From NCBI GenBank assembly GCA_018342105.1, contig JAFIRS010000084.1, forward strand, positions 930,001 through 994,000: a stretch of DNA of 64,000 nucleotides, in the 5' to 3' direction. The position numbers were made by a program, and so were the translations under genes. This DNA is from Gonioctena quinquepunctata (lineage: Eukaryota > Arthropoda > Insecta > Coleoptera > Chrysomelidae). A model generated the notes under the pieces. It made no database searches and had not been told where the DNA came from. It saw only the letters and a list, made by a program, of their open reading frames with translations. Below are positions 34,156 to 45,500 of this stretch, piece after piece (within the stretch, counting starts at the first letter, position 1; each line of letters begins with the position of its first letter).

Positions 34156-35215
34156 TAAAAACTTTTAAGCAAAAAATTAAACCGACGAAATACGGAACTG
34201 AAAAGTAAAAAATAAAATAAACCTTCTCAGTTTCAATAACTAAGCTCCTAAACTAATGTAAGTAACTTATTTTGAGTCGGCGCCAAACAAACAAGCAAAT
34301 GAAATAGGTTAGGAGTATAATGATGGCATCGAGTTGAGCGGTGACATTCTGATAATTTTTTTGAAGTAATTTGATGATCTTCGTTGATTGTTTGTTAGGC
34401 GCCGGCTCAAAATTAGTTACTTACATTAGTTCAGGAGCTCAGTTATTGAGGCAGAAGGTTTATTTTATTTTTTACTTTTCAGATCCGTATTTCGTCGGTT
34501 TGATTCTTTGTTAAAAAGTCTTTATTTTTCAATTTTTTGTGGCTGAAATCTACTAATTACTAACTGCTTGTTTTTTTATTACTTCCAAAATACTTACTTA
34601 CCCACTTTACTTCAACTATTAGGTACCAGTTAAATAGTATGATTATCTACTTTTACTATTTGTTGTAATATAAATTATTTTTGTTGTTCTGGTTAGTTTA
34701 TTTCATTACTTTGTATATCATTCCATCCTCTCATAGAATAAAATGATTCTGATAATGACACTAGCGATCTGTCATTGTCAACTACATATGTGTGCCAATG
34801 TTCACAAGTGAAAAATCAATAATCCCCTATTTTTCTACCCGTAAAGGGTGGATAATTCCATTCAAAATCCAAATATGATCAACTATGAAGTATACCCTAT
34901 CTGATAAAAAAAGAATAATCCAAATCGAAGATCCCAGTACAAAGTTATGTCTGATAGAATCGGTTAACGGACCAGAATTCAGAGGGTGAGTAATCAATAT
35001 CCTTCATTTTGCTACCCCCAAGGGGTGGATTTCATTTGTTGAAACCAAATGGGACCAACTTCGAAGTACACCCTATCCACTGAAAAAATTATCGGAAATT
35101 ATCGGAATCGGACGCCCCAGTAGGAAGTTATGCGTGATCATACATAAAAAAATGATAAAAAAAATATATACGCGTCGAATAGAGAACCTCCTCCTTCTTG
35201 GTTTCGTCGGTTGAA
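34155..35215. repeat. Foldback element H, copy 2
   Basis: Hairpin with GAGTCGGCGCCAAAC facing GTTAGGCGCCGGCTC (about 34276-34290 and 34397-34411) and a 0.7-kb tail including CTACATATGTGTGCCAATGT and GAACCTCCTCCTTCTTGGTT. The outer ends share AACCGACGAAA in inverse orientation. Uninterrupted copy; non-coding. Confidence 0.85.
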
Positions 35216-35430
35216 AATGACGACGAGCTTTGTGATTATAGCCCGATTCATTCAAAATTGGTTCATGGGGGTTTTTGGGGTCGGACATCATGATGTTTTT
35301 GTCAAAATTCATGAATTCAAGATGGCGGCTCCATGATGGCGCGTTTTGTTATTATGGCTTGATTACAATCAAAATTTGTTTCAGGGCATTTTTTGGGGTT
35401 GGAGATTATCAATTTTTGTCACTAAAATGA
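35215..35430 (+). repeat. Family J repeat
   Basis: Carries ATTCATTCAAAATTGGT, GGGGGTTTTTGGGGTCGGA and a perfect CAAGATGGCGGC (35318-35329). Confidence 0.8.
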
Positions 35431-35499
35431 CGGATTTCATGAAAAAAAAAACAATAAAAATAAAAATTAAGACAAGCTTATATCAAATGCAAAAAAAAA

Positions 35500-35619
35500 T
35501 TGTTGACCTAGGTTATTTTGTGAGTAGCAGATTCAAAAGCTTGCCGCGAATATAAAATAGGTATTCTTGCGCGGCAAAATTTTTAATCTGCCACTAACCG
35601 AATAACCTAGGTCAAACAA
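35500..35619. repeat. 120-bp hairpin with about 48-bp arms
   Basis: ATTGTTGACCTAGGTTATT on the left mirrors AATAACCTAGGTCAAACAAT on the right; the arms continue to GCTTGCCGCG and CGCGGCAAAA and leave a loop of about 21 nt. A miniature foldback or a miRNA-precursor-like structure. Confidence 0.85.
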
Positions 35620-36324
35620 TAGAGGAAATTATGTTTTCCTTTTCAGTGCATTTGTATAAAAACTTGTTTTACATTTTTGTTCTCATTTCTTATGTATGAC
35701 CAACGGTTTTTTGAGTGAACTGCGGTAATCGATATTCAATTCATTTTATCGGGACCTTTTCATGAATCTATTATCCAATTATCTCACTGACCGCCTGTGA
35801 GAAAAATCATGAATTCACATTCATGTAAAAATTATATCAAAACTGAAATAGTAAGTGAAATATAATTGTTTGGTCCCAATGCATGTAGCAGTGATATATT
35901 TTGTTGAATCTATTGCAGAGTAGTTCTTCAATAAAATTAGATGGAGACGCAAATCTCCCGTAGAAAGGGTAGTTGGTATTTTTATTTGCATGCATCCCGT
36001 AAACAACGATTAATATCCTGATGTATATTTTGGTCTCTCGAACACTCATACTACAAATTGGTGAAAATAGAATTGTATCATATTTCTCATTTTCCACTTC
36101 TCATTATTTCCACAAACAAACCACCAATACATTGCTCCATTTCCGGAAGCATGCGAAAAGGAAAAATGTTTCTTCTGGTTTGTATTTCCGAAGGTACCTA
36201 TTTGAGATAATTTCAAACTTATAACCAGGAAAACAAATTATAGTTTAACCATTTTCAATTGGAGCAAATGAAAAACTCACTTCGCTTACACGAGCGTATA
36301 TGCGAAGTAACGGAACGAAATAGC
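35620..36324. other. No recognised gene
   Basis: Short opposing frames (35821-36224) without domains. Confidence 0.45.
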
Positions 36325-36530
36325 TATTTGTGCAACCCTATTGGGAAAAGCACTATTTTTCGTAACGAGCGAATTTCTGTGGAACGAGCGAAGCGAGTTC
36401 CGCAAAAGAAAGCGAGTTACGAAAAATAGTGTTTTCCAACGTGTTTCACACAATATTTTTTCTAATTTTGATATAATGTGATCCTTTTTAATTCAAGTTA
36501 GAAATATATATATATATATATATATATTAT

Positions 36531-36580
<50 letters not shown>

Positions 36581-36583
<3 letters not shown>

Positions 36584-36935
36584 ATGATAGGATCTTTGTT
36601 GGTTTATTTGATTTATCATTATTATGCTTACAAATATTTTCGCACCGCGTTGGGCGACAATTGTTATGATTGGTTGTTTTTATATGATTTATAATTTGTA
36701 TGATTTTATGAATTCATTTCATAGATTACAATTTCTGAAACCCTATCATAACAAATAAAAAACTCCGGCAATGTTATGTTACCTTTGTCTCTTTTTTAAC
36801 CTCTTTTACCTTATCCCAGCTCAGTCAGGTACGCCTATGAACATGTATGACTCCTTCAGTAGCAGGTTCCTGTAATCGGTGTTGTCGGCTATGGCACTAT
36901 CGATTCGATCAAAAAAGATGTTCAGTGGATAAAAA
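36581..36935 (-). mobile_element. Possible LTR-retroelement end
   Basis: GTTATGATAGG (36581-36591) is mirrored by CCTATCATAAC (36743-36753). Left of centre is CGTTGGGCGACAATTG, near the complement of a tRNA-Lys primer-binding site, and on the minus strand just before the right end a purine-rich tract follows a short frame (IADNTDYRNLLLKESYMF, about 36890-36840). This could be the end of an LTR element on the minus strand, but LTR limits and a primer site do not fit simply. Alternative: a 173-bp MITE. Confidence 0.3.
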
Positions 36936-36939
36936 TAAA

Positions 36940-38090
36940 GTTAGAAATTGAAAAATAAACACAGGTTTGCAGAGAATAATCAATGTAGTTGACTTTATTC
37001 AGATAAAAACTTAAATATACCCTACTCTGCGATAACTACCTTATACTAGCAAAACAATGTCAAAAAAATATAGTGCAGTTTGATGTTTGTGATAATGAAA
37101 ATTTTATGAAGAAAGTTTGAACGTATTATCAGTCTTTTGGGTATGCAATTTTATGGTTGTTCAGCCCAAGACAAATAACCAATGGCTTAGAACACTTAAA
37201 GTTATTGGTTTTATGTAAAAGGTTGTACTTAGGTGAGTTCGGTTATGAATACCTTGTGGCTGCTTTTCTGTTGACGTTTCCAATCGTGTGGACGTATTTC
37301 TGGGATGTCAATGACAGCTCCCCTGCACTCCTTCCAAGGATTTATTTTCTGGACCAGGTAGGTGGAATTTTTATTTACTATGTGCTTCCTCCGATCAGCC
37401 TTTCAAGAAATCTTCCTCGTTCGGCAATTTTATATCAGGTTTTCTTATATTATGGGTAAAAGCTTCTTTTCAAATCTCGTACGTGGCTTCACTTTCTCGA
37501 ACTTTTTTCAATCTTCCTAGAACTTGTTATCCCGTTCCATGGCAACACTCACCAAATTTTTATTTTTCACAGATTTCCGAGTTTCTATCACTTCCTACCG
37601 AATTATTTGCTATTCTAATTAATTTAAATGATTTTATGAATGATATTCAATTCTTATTCTTACATACTATTTACAGATTCATATAAAATATATGTTTTTC
37701 AATTTCTGCCCTCACATTTTGTTCTATATCAATACTTTTTCCACACAAACTCTTTCGAATCCCATTGGTGGGTTTTCTGTTCATGTGAATTGTCATACAG
37801 GATGTTCAAAACTTATCTATACTTTGATCTTACTCGAGTTCAATGTTTGCCATAAATTTCAATTTTGATATGGTTTAATCGTGGATTTTTGTTAGATGTA
37901 GTGTTGGATATATAATTTTGATACCAGAACTACTCCAGGAATGTTCTCTTCACAGACATGTATCGACTAGAGCACAGTATAAGGTAAAGAAAATTTTAAA
38001 ATAACATAGCATTAACGATACTAATAAAAATAACTAATAATAATAATGGTAATTATAAGTTTAATTACTTTGCAACATTTCCCAACATAA
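36940..38090. other. No recognised gene inside element E
   Basis: Frames at 37157-37855 (+) are hydrophobic and T-rich with no domain; I regard them as fortuitous. Confidence 0.4.
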
Positions 38091-38091
38091 C

Positions 38092-38097
38092 AATATA

Positions 38098-38156
<59 letters not shown>
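38092..38156. repeat. (TA)n microsatellite with ATAC interruptions
   Basis: TA tract interrupted twice by ACATA. Confidence 0.95.
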
Positions 38157-38162
<6 letters not shown>

Positions 38163-38310
38163 ACTGAAGAACACACTTTTAACGCAATAAAAATTAAAAA
38201 ATGATTTCATTATTCAACGACGATGAATATTAAAATACAATTAATTTTTTTTTCTAATTTTGACATTTAAAGTGACACTTTTCAAAACTCGTTGACGTTA
38301 TCAAATGTTT

Positions 38311-38364
38311 TACTCTTCATCGCCAGTTGCGAAAATTAATTTTTCCAACTGGCGATGAAAAGTA
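38311..38364. repeat. 54-bp hairpin
   Basis: CTTCATCGCCAGTTG faces CAACTGGCGATGAAAAG around an AATTAATT centre. A further CACCAGTTGCAAAAATTA follows at 38371. Confidence 0.8.
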
Positions 38365-38703
38365 AATTTCACCACCAGTTGCAAAAATTACAGGATTGAA
38401 TTTGTTATAATTTTGATGCTGAACTACTTGAAGTACTTCTTCATTGTTATTATATTCTCTGTACATGTTATGAAGATAAAATTATATTCGAATTCAATAC
38501 ATAATATGTATGATAAGAACTTATTATAAATACTAATAACATAAATTGAACAATTGGTGATATTGACCCCAGCTGACAACGTAGTTTTCTATGTAGCAAT
38601 AATTTTTTTTATGGAAGTTTCTCCAAGGATAAGAACACGCTTTTAGCACTAAAAAGTGAAAAAAAAGTACTAAAAAAGTATGGTAATGCGTTCGACAATT
38701 AAC

Positions 38704-38790
38704 ATCGTCCAGTTGGCCAAGCGATCTAAGGCGCATAACTCTAACCTCTGATATAAAAAACTGGCGAGAGTTCGAAACCCCACGCCTGGG
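38704..38790 (+). repeat. tRNA-Leu-like sequence, element E copy 2 (plus arm)
   Basis: GTCCAGTTGGCCAAGCGATC, TAAGGCGCA, AGTTCGAAACCCC: A-box-like and slightly damaged B-box sequences in the same setting as 16184-16270, again preceded by GTATGGTAATGCGTTCGAC. Confidence 0.6.
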
Positions 38791-38865
38791 ATTTCAATTT
38801 AGTTTTCCCATCGAAAACTAATTTCAAAGTGAAAAATAAAAATTGAATTGTCAAACTTTTGAGAT

Positions 38866-38915
38866 CCAGAGGTTAGATCTCGCGCCTTAGACCGCTCGGC
38901 TAACTGGACGATATT
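38866..38915 (-). repeat. tRNA-Leu-like sequence, element E copy 2 (minus arm)
   Basis: Minus strand: GTCCAGTTAGCCGAGCGGTC, TAAGGCGCGAGATCTAACC. Only the 5' half of the tRNA-like sequence is kept; the B-box half is lost at the centre of the foldback. Confidence 0.55.
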
Positions 38916-39402
38916 AATTGCCAAACGCATTACCATACTTTAACGTAGGTAAGAAAGTTTTTTATGTACTTTTGTACCTGATACCGCTTTCAGGCTAGCA
39001 AGACGCATACGTTCTCAACTACATATCACACTATTCATACTTAAAATTTCAGCTTTGCTAAAATGAAATGGTTTTGCGGCTCTGGGATCTTACTCTAAAA
39101 GAATTATGTTTGTCAACGATACGTAACCAAAAAGCACCCCATGCTTGTCGGCATAGTCGTTGAATATTAAAATGATTTTTATTTTTTTCTGCGTTAAAAG
39201 CATGTTATTCAATTTTTCCAAATATATTTTTAACTTCAATTAAAAAGGATCATATATCAAAATTATAAAAAATATTGTGTGAAACACGTAGGGAAACCCT
39301 ATTTTTCGTAACTCGCTTTCTTTTGCGGAACTCGCTTCGCTCGTTCTGCAGAAATTCGTTCATTACGAAATATAGTGCTTTTTCCAACTGGTTGCACAAA
39401 TA

Positions 39403-39880
39403 ACTAGTGTACTACTCGTAAACATTCTCCGTCGCCGAACGGAAGGTCAAAAGAGCCGATAGTCAACGTGGGTTTGAGTGACAGCCGTCTTGTTCTACAC
39501 CAGATTCGCCTGAGCTAATCAAAACGGACCGCAAGCCAATGATAATGCTTGTAGATGTGTCAATACGTTGGAGGCCAAGAAAACTGATGAATCACGAGTT
39601 ATATTTGAACCTGAATGCAAGATTTTCAAGCTATTTTGCATGCATGAAATATATATACTTTTTTAAACTATTTGCTGAATATAATATTACAAATATATTA
39701 GAAACCAATTTTATTTAGAAGGATACAAGACATTACAATTAAAAACAAAATTATTATAAATCGTACTTGTGGTTGCAGGCTGATCTTTTTTGTAATAGAA
39801 ATGGTGGAAACTACTTCCCCGGGCTTTTGAATTCTTGATTTTTTTTCCTCATCATCTTTTTGACAATGTTTTCGTGATGT
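39403..39880. other. No recognised gene
   Basis: A somewhat GC-richer patch at 39420-39600 has no frame I can support. Confidence 0.4.
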
Positions 39881-39886
39881 TCGTCA

Positions 39887-40293
39887 TCAAGTCGCAAGCA
39901 AGGTCTTATTGAGCTTGTAGATGCATAGCCCGTTATTTTGATAAACTCCTCTCCTCCTACTCCACTTCTGACCAAAGTTGATACAGCAGAAGCTCGTGAA
40001 GAATGATTTCATGTTTGTTTTTCGTTCTAATTGTAATCCTGCCTTTCTTACTGCTTTCTGGTTCCACGTGTGGACCACGTATTTCGGCCAACCGGAACAT
40101 TCTGGTACCTTTTTTTATGCCGAACTGTTGCTAATGCGATAAGCTGTTGAAAAGAATCGCTCAATTGATCATCTTGTCTCTCCTCAATATATTCATTAAA
40201 AAGTCTCATTGGGCCTAAATCTGGATTTTTCTGATTGGTTACCGACCACTTTGACTCGGCACATTTTTTGTTGCCCCTTGTGTCGTGTTTCAA
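39887..40293 (-). pseudogene. Coding-like remnant, unidentified
   Basis: Two overlapping minus-strand frames (40293-40048 and 40078-39887) appear to be one protein split by a frameshift near 40075. They read LGPMRLFNEYIEERQDDQLS, QQLIALATVRHKKRYQNVPV and KAVRKAGLQLERKTNMKSF, highly charged with ordinary amino-acid composition. No family recognised. It may be a transposon or gene fragment. Confidence 0.3.
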
Positions 40294-40299
40294 GATATT

Positions 40300-40945
40300 G
40301 GATTATGAAAATTGGCTACTGGTGTGTTCCAAACCAAAAATTAAAATTCTGTATTTCGTGTAAAATGTTTATATATTTGAGCGAAGCTCTTTCAGCCTGT
40401 CTCACCACGGCTGTCTAGTTGGCCAAATATTTTCTAAAGTTTTAAAAAAGTTGGTATATACCAAAGTTAGGAAATTTTCATTATTTGAACTAACATTATA
40501 CACGTGATTCTTTGAACCACGAACATACAATACATGTGAGGATACAAGTTTCACGTCAATCAAGATGATTTTTTGTTATCTCATGATAGTAGGCCGAAAG
40601 TGCTTTGCTTAAATATACAAAAAATTTACAAAAAATACAGAATTTTAATTGGATTTTATTTTTCCCTACTAGTTCTATCAAATTCAGGTCTGCATGTTCG
40701 AAGCCCAGTCTTTAGAATATCTGCCAATTATGCATCTGAAGTTTCCTTATGAAATTCATTGTTTCGATAAGCGCAAAACGTAGTAAACGGACTCCAAATA
40801 TAAGAACAAGACCTTTTTGTATTGACCGTAATGCTTTTTCCGATGTTCTTGGAAATATTTTCGAAAAAAAAATCCACCAAAACGGTTCATGGTTAACCAA
40901 AATTATATTTAACAATTACTGACAAACTGGCACATTTTACAAGCA
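40300..40945. other. No recognised gene
   Basis: AT-rich; short frames only. Confidence 0.4.
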
Positions 40946-40949
40946 TTCA

Positions 40950-41580
40950 TTTAGTTTCACCTGCCCCAGTGACTGTCTGTCTGTCTGTAATCAAATCTGG
41001 CAAGTTAAATTTGGTACCCACTTCTAATCGTCCGATTGATTTGAAATTTGGCAGGTGTACAGCATAACTCCGGTGACAATGCATTAAAAAAAGTTTGTTA
41101 TGGAAAAAAACAAAATGGTGGCTCTAATATGGCGGACAATTTTTGTGTTTCTATCCAAAATTGGTGTCTAGGGGTTTTCGGGGTCGGAGATTATGATTTT
41201 TTATCAAAATTCTACATGGCAGCTACAAAATGGGGGAAGAGTTTTGTGATTATGGTCCGATTCTATTCAAAATTGGTATGTGGGGGTCTTTGGGAACGAA
41301 GATTTTTTTTATTCCACAAGCTTTTATTTTAGTTTCAGTTAGTCTGTCTGTATGTCTTTCTGTAATCAAATCTTGGAAGTTAAATTTGACCCTCTTCTAA
41401 TCTTCTGATTGATTTGAAATTTGGCAGGTGTACATAATTCCGGTGACAATGCATTTTGGAGTTGTTAGGAAAAAAACAGAATGGCGGCTCTAATATGGCA
41501 GACAATTTTTGTGATTATGGTCCGATTCCATTCAAAATTGGTATATAGGGGTTTTCGGGGTCGGAGATTCGCTTTTTGGT
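40950..41580 (+). repeat. Family J repeat, two tandem copies
   Basis: Two head-to-tail units (about 40950-41305 and 41310-41580), each starting near AGTTTCA and TCTGTCTGT, then GATTTGAAATTTGGCAGGTG, ATTGGTAT.TGGGGTTTTCG-type sequence. Both contain TATGGCGGAC or AATGGCGGCT. The long + frame here is a repeat artefact. Confidence 0.85.
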
Positions 41581-42074
41581 TTATGTTTCATTGTTTTACA
41601 TTCACCTAGGTAATATACATACCGATCAAAATCATAACCCTCCTATTTGCTTCGCCTTAGTCGGGTGAGAACCGAATACGAGAAATTGGTTCTGGGTTAT
41701 CATAGCCTGACTTATTCATGAATGAAAAAGGCCGTCTCCAGTGAAATCAACTCAAAATATTAAATTTGTTTTCACCATGAAATTTTTGCATATTACCACA
41801 CGCGCCTCAATTATTCCCGGAAATTTTCAGACTCTAATAGTGACATAATAGAAGAAAATTGTATACCTGTTAATTCTAGCCAATCAGATGCTTGCATTTT
41901 GACATGTGGCTATGACAACAACCAACTTTTTTTCGGAAATCACTCTGCCCGTAAGAACCTGTAAGATTAATAAGTGGAAATGTCCCTGGCTTGACAGTTC
42001 TAATAAAAGCCGAGGAGAAAAATATTTCTGATATATATTTATTTTTGACTTAAATATACAGATATAGGTAGTTT

Positions 42075-42540
42075 GTTTCACAATAAATGGTTTCGACTTC
42101 ATGACTGCAGTAAAATTACCTGGGTCGATCCAATTGTGTATTCCAAATTCGGCCATAAATACCCTCGATTGGCCGATTATCTAAAGTCCTTTATACTTTG
42201 CTCACCGACCTAAGTAGTTCTAATGCAGTCTTTAAGTCGGAACCATTTATTGTGAGAAATACCATACATGTTCTTTATCGACAACATCGGTTATAACTTT
42301 CAAATGTTTTAGAAATTCCTTTTCCACCTCTCTTTTCCTCAATGGCAAGTAAAGTAAGGAGCCGTTGATTTTATTCACTAAATGTCTATGCTTCATGAAA
42401 TGAAAGTTATACTTCGACCCATTTTGTTCTTTTCCACACTGGATTGTGAAATATGGAAAATGTTCACGAAAAATATGGCTCATGTCCTTACACAGATCTT
42501 CTTGTTCAGGATTTATTAGGCCACAGTTGTCAACCAAATA
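42075..42540 (-). pseudogene. Coding-like segment, unidentified
   Basis: The minus-strand frame 42540-42247 starts after an acceptor-like T-rich tract ending TTTAAAG and reads STYLVDNCGLINPEQEDLC, HIFREHFPYFTIQCGKEQ and REVEKEFLKHLKVITDVV, ending with a TAA that is part of an AATAAA. Composition looks like real protein. The satellite array begins 20 bp upstream, so any 5' part is cut off. A 32-bp inverted repeat (42077-42105 with 42226-42256) lies at its 3' end, and a further minus frame (41884-42156) follows. Family unknown: a last exon of a gene or part of a mobile element. Confidence 0.35.
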
Positions 42541-42561
42541 GGTACTTTAAATAAAAAAAAT

Positions 42562-45500
42562 TACGTTCATGCAAAAAACAAAACTTGATTGAACTATATT
42601 TAGTGAAAAAAGTGGTTCTTTTTTGCACTGTGCAATAAAATGTTTATTGCACTCATCTGTCATTCTATATCTGTCATTTGTGATCATGACAAACATAAAC
42701 GTCAAATCACGCAATTTTTAGTCTATTTTCTGAGATATTGCATTTTTTATATTATTTTCAATCATCTTTGTTACATACTGGATTACGAAATTACTAAAAA
42801 AAAAAATTATTGAAAATAAAATCAATTTCCTTCTAATATCAACTAAATTACAACGCTTTTTATTTTCCTACACTTAGTGCCATTGGAATAAAACATTTTT
42901 TGTTTTTTGCATGAACGTAGAAAAAATATTGTATGCGACTCGTGCAAAAATTGTTTATTGCACTCAAATTCACGTCGAGTGCAATAAACACTTCCTTTTT
43001 GCACTGTTCAATAAATAACTATTTTATGATAAACTTCAATATTCTCGGATTATGTACAAAGGAACAAATATTGTACGTATCATTGAATATTTAATTAGCT
43101 CTGCTTTATACGACATCTAAACGTCAAGGCGATTAACTACAAGGAACTTGTCACTTCACAGCCAATTTTGATTGTGTTATTATAACGCGTGAAATTATCA
43201 GTCACCTACCTACTTTTCCCTTGTTTCTAGTAAAATAAAATTATGGAAGTATAAAGAATAATATTATTTTAGATTATGCCGTTAAAGCTGCTTATGATTT
43301 ACCAATATACTGCTCACTATTATATACAACACAGGCTTCCATTTGTTTTTCTACGTTCATTCAAAAAACAAAACCTAATTGAACTATATTTAGTGAAAAG
43401 ACTGGTTCTTTATTGCACTGGTGCAATAAAATTTGAATTGCACTCATCTGTCATTCTACTACATGGTTTTGTGATCATGATAAACATAAACGTTCAAATC
43501 GACACAATTTTCAGTCAATTTTCTTTGATATGGTATTACATTTTGAAAAATTGCATATTTTATATTATTTTCAACCATATTTATTGCATACTGGATTACG
43601 GAATTACTATAAAATGCAATTCATCAAAATAAAGTTTGAGTTGAATTGTTCCTAACATAGGTATTAGTTCCTAACTATCTCAATGCAAATCTATAGTGCT
43701 AATTAATTAATAAATATTTTGCTATTAAATTTCGCTTTTTATTTTCACACACATAGTGCCACCTAAATAATAAAAGATTTTTGCATGAACGTAGAAAAAA
43801 TACTGTATGTAACTCGTGCAAAGAGTGTTTATTCACGTCGAGTGCAATAAACACTTACTTTTTGCATAAATAACTAGTTTATGATAAACTTGAATATTCT
43901 CAGATTATGTACAAAAGGAACAAATAATCTACGTATTATTGAATATTTAATTAGCTCTGATTTTTACGACATCCAAATGTCAACAAGGCGATTAACTACA
44001 AGGAACTTGTCACTTCACAGCCAACTTTGATTGTGTTATTCTAACGCGTGAAATTATCAGTCACCTACCTACTTTTCCCTTGTTTCTAATTAAATAAAAT
44101 CATGGAACGTATAGAGAATAATATTTATTTTGGATTATTCTTCAAACCTTGTTTTACTAGAGCACAGGGAAAGTAAAACAAAAGCCGTTAAAGCTGCTTA
44201 TGATTTACCATTATAGTGCTCACTATTTTTCACAACACAAGCTTTCATTCGTTTTTCTACGTTCATGCAAAATCAAAACTTTATTGAACTATATTTAGTG
44301 AAAAAACTGGTTCTTTATTGCACTAGTGCAATAAACTGTTTATTGCACTCATCTGTCATTCCACTACAGCGCTTTGTGATCATGACAAACATAAATATTG
44401 AAATCGACGCCATTTTTGGTCAATTTTCTGTAATATTGTATTACATTTTGAACAATTGCATATTTTATATTATTTTAAATCATAATTATTGCATACTGGA
44501 TTACGAAATCACTATAAAATGCAATTTATCAAAAATAAAGTAAGAGTTAAATTGTTCCTAATATAGGTACCTATTAGTTCCTAACTATCTCAGTGCTAAT
44601 CAATTAATTGATATTTTGCTATTAAATTGCGCTTTTTATTTTCTCACACACCTAAATAAAAAAAATAAAAAATTGCATGAACGTAGAAAAACATTTTTTT
44701 TTTATTGGTGCCCCTTTTTACCCATTTAAAGCACGCCTCAGCGTGTTTAAATCGAACTTTAAAAAACGCGCGTTTTCTAAAGTTACCATGGTAACATCAA
44801 CAAATCGAGGAACGTGAAGTCTAAATGACAAATTTTTGATTATTGATCGACAGGAGTAACGTCAAATGAAATATTACTAACAACTCGTTCATTTATATGT
44901 GATACCTCTTTCTCCATCATTTGATGAACTTTTCATATTCTTTTTATATATATCACTGGATTTCGCGGTATTAACCGCGATTTCCTCACTATTCAAAAAT
45001 CGATATTACAATCATCATTTTGAGTCTGGTGACAACAAATATTGATCTTTGATAACAAATTGCAATGCATATCTGTTTTTCATTTCCATGACAACGAAGG
45101 TATACTGATGTCACATCACGAATTCAACCATTTTGCATTATTAGTTCTTATTTTTTTGTAGTAATAATAGATATATGATTTCAAAGTGCAATAAAAAAAT
45201 GCGTAGTATTCGTGGATAACTGGTCTTAAAACCTTTTATTTCGAGCACTCGGCTGCCGTCGTGCTCGAAATCGCGCGTGTTTAAAGCTCTTTATCCACTT
45301 ATACTTTAATATACTAGTATGCAACTCGTGAAATAGTATATTAAAGTATAAGTGGATAAAGGGCTTTAAAACACGCGCGATTTTCGAGCACGACGGCGCA
45401 GCGATGCTCGAAATAGAGCAAGTTTTAAGACCAGTTATCCACGAATACTTTACGTTATTTTTTTTATTGGTGCACTTTGAAATCATATATACTGATTATT

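Larger units (their letters stand above)
36325..39402. mobile_element. Foldback element E, copy 2, with internal insertions
   Basis: TATTTGTGCAACC starts at 36325 and its complement ends at 39402. About 170 bp at each end are inverted copies, both containing the stem-rich GGAACGAGCGAAGCGAGTTC sequence. (TA)n runs at 36489-36580 and 38092-38156 divide it; the part between them (36.6-38.1 kb) is unrelated and probably inserted. The right half repeats the tRNA-bearing foldback of copy 1. No transposase. Confidence 0.75.

Noticed and set aside
37157..37459. 100-codon hydrophobic + frame
   Set aside because: T-rich, no domain, no splice or regulatory support, inside an inserted part of element E.
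45226..45486. 86-codon minus frame
   Set aside because: It spans the centre of the 1.28-kb palindrome; both strands give related frames because of the mirror symmetry.
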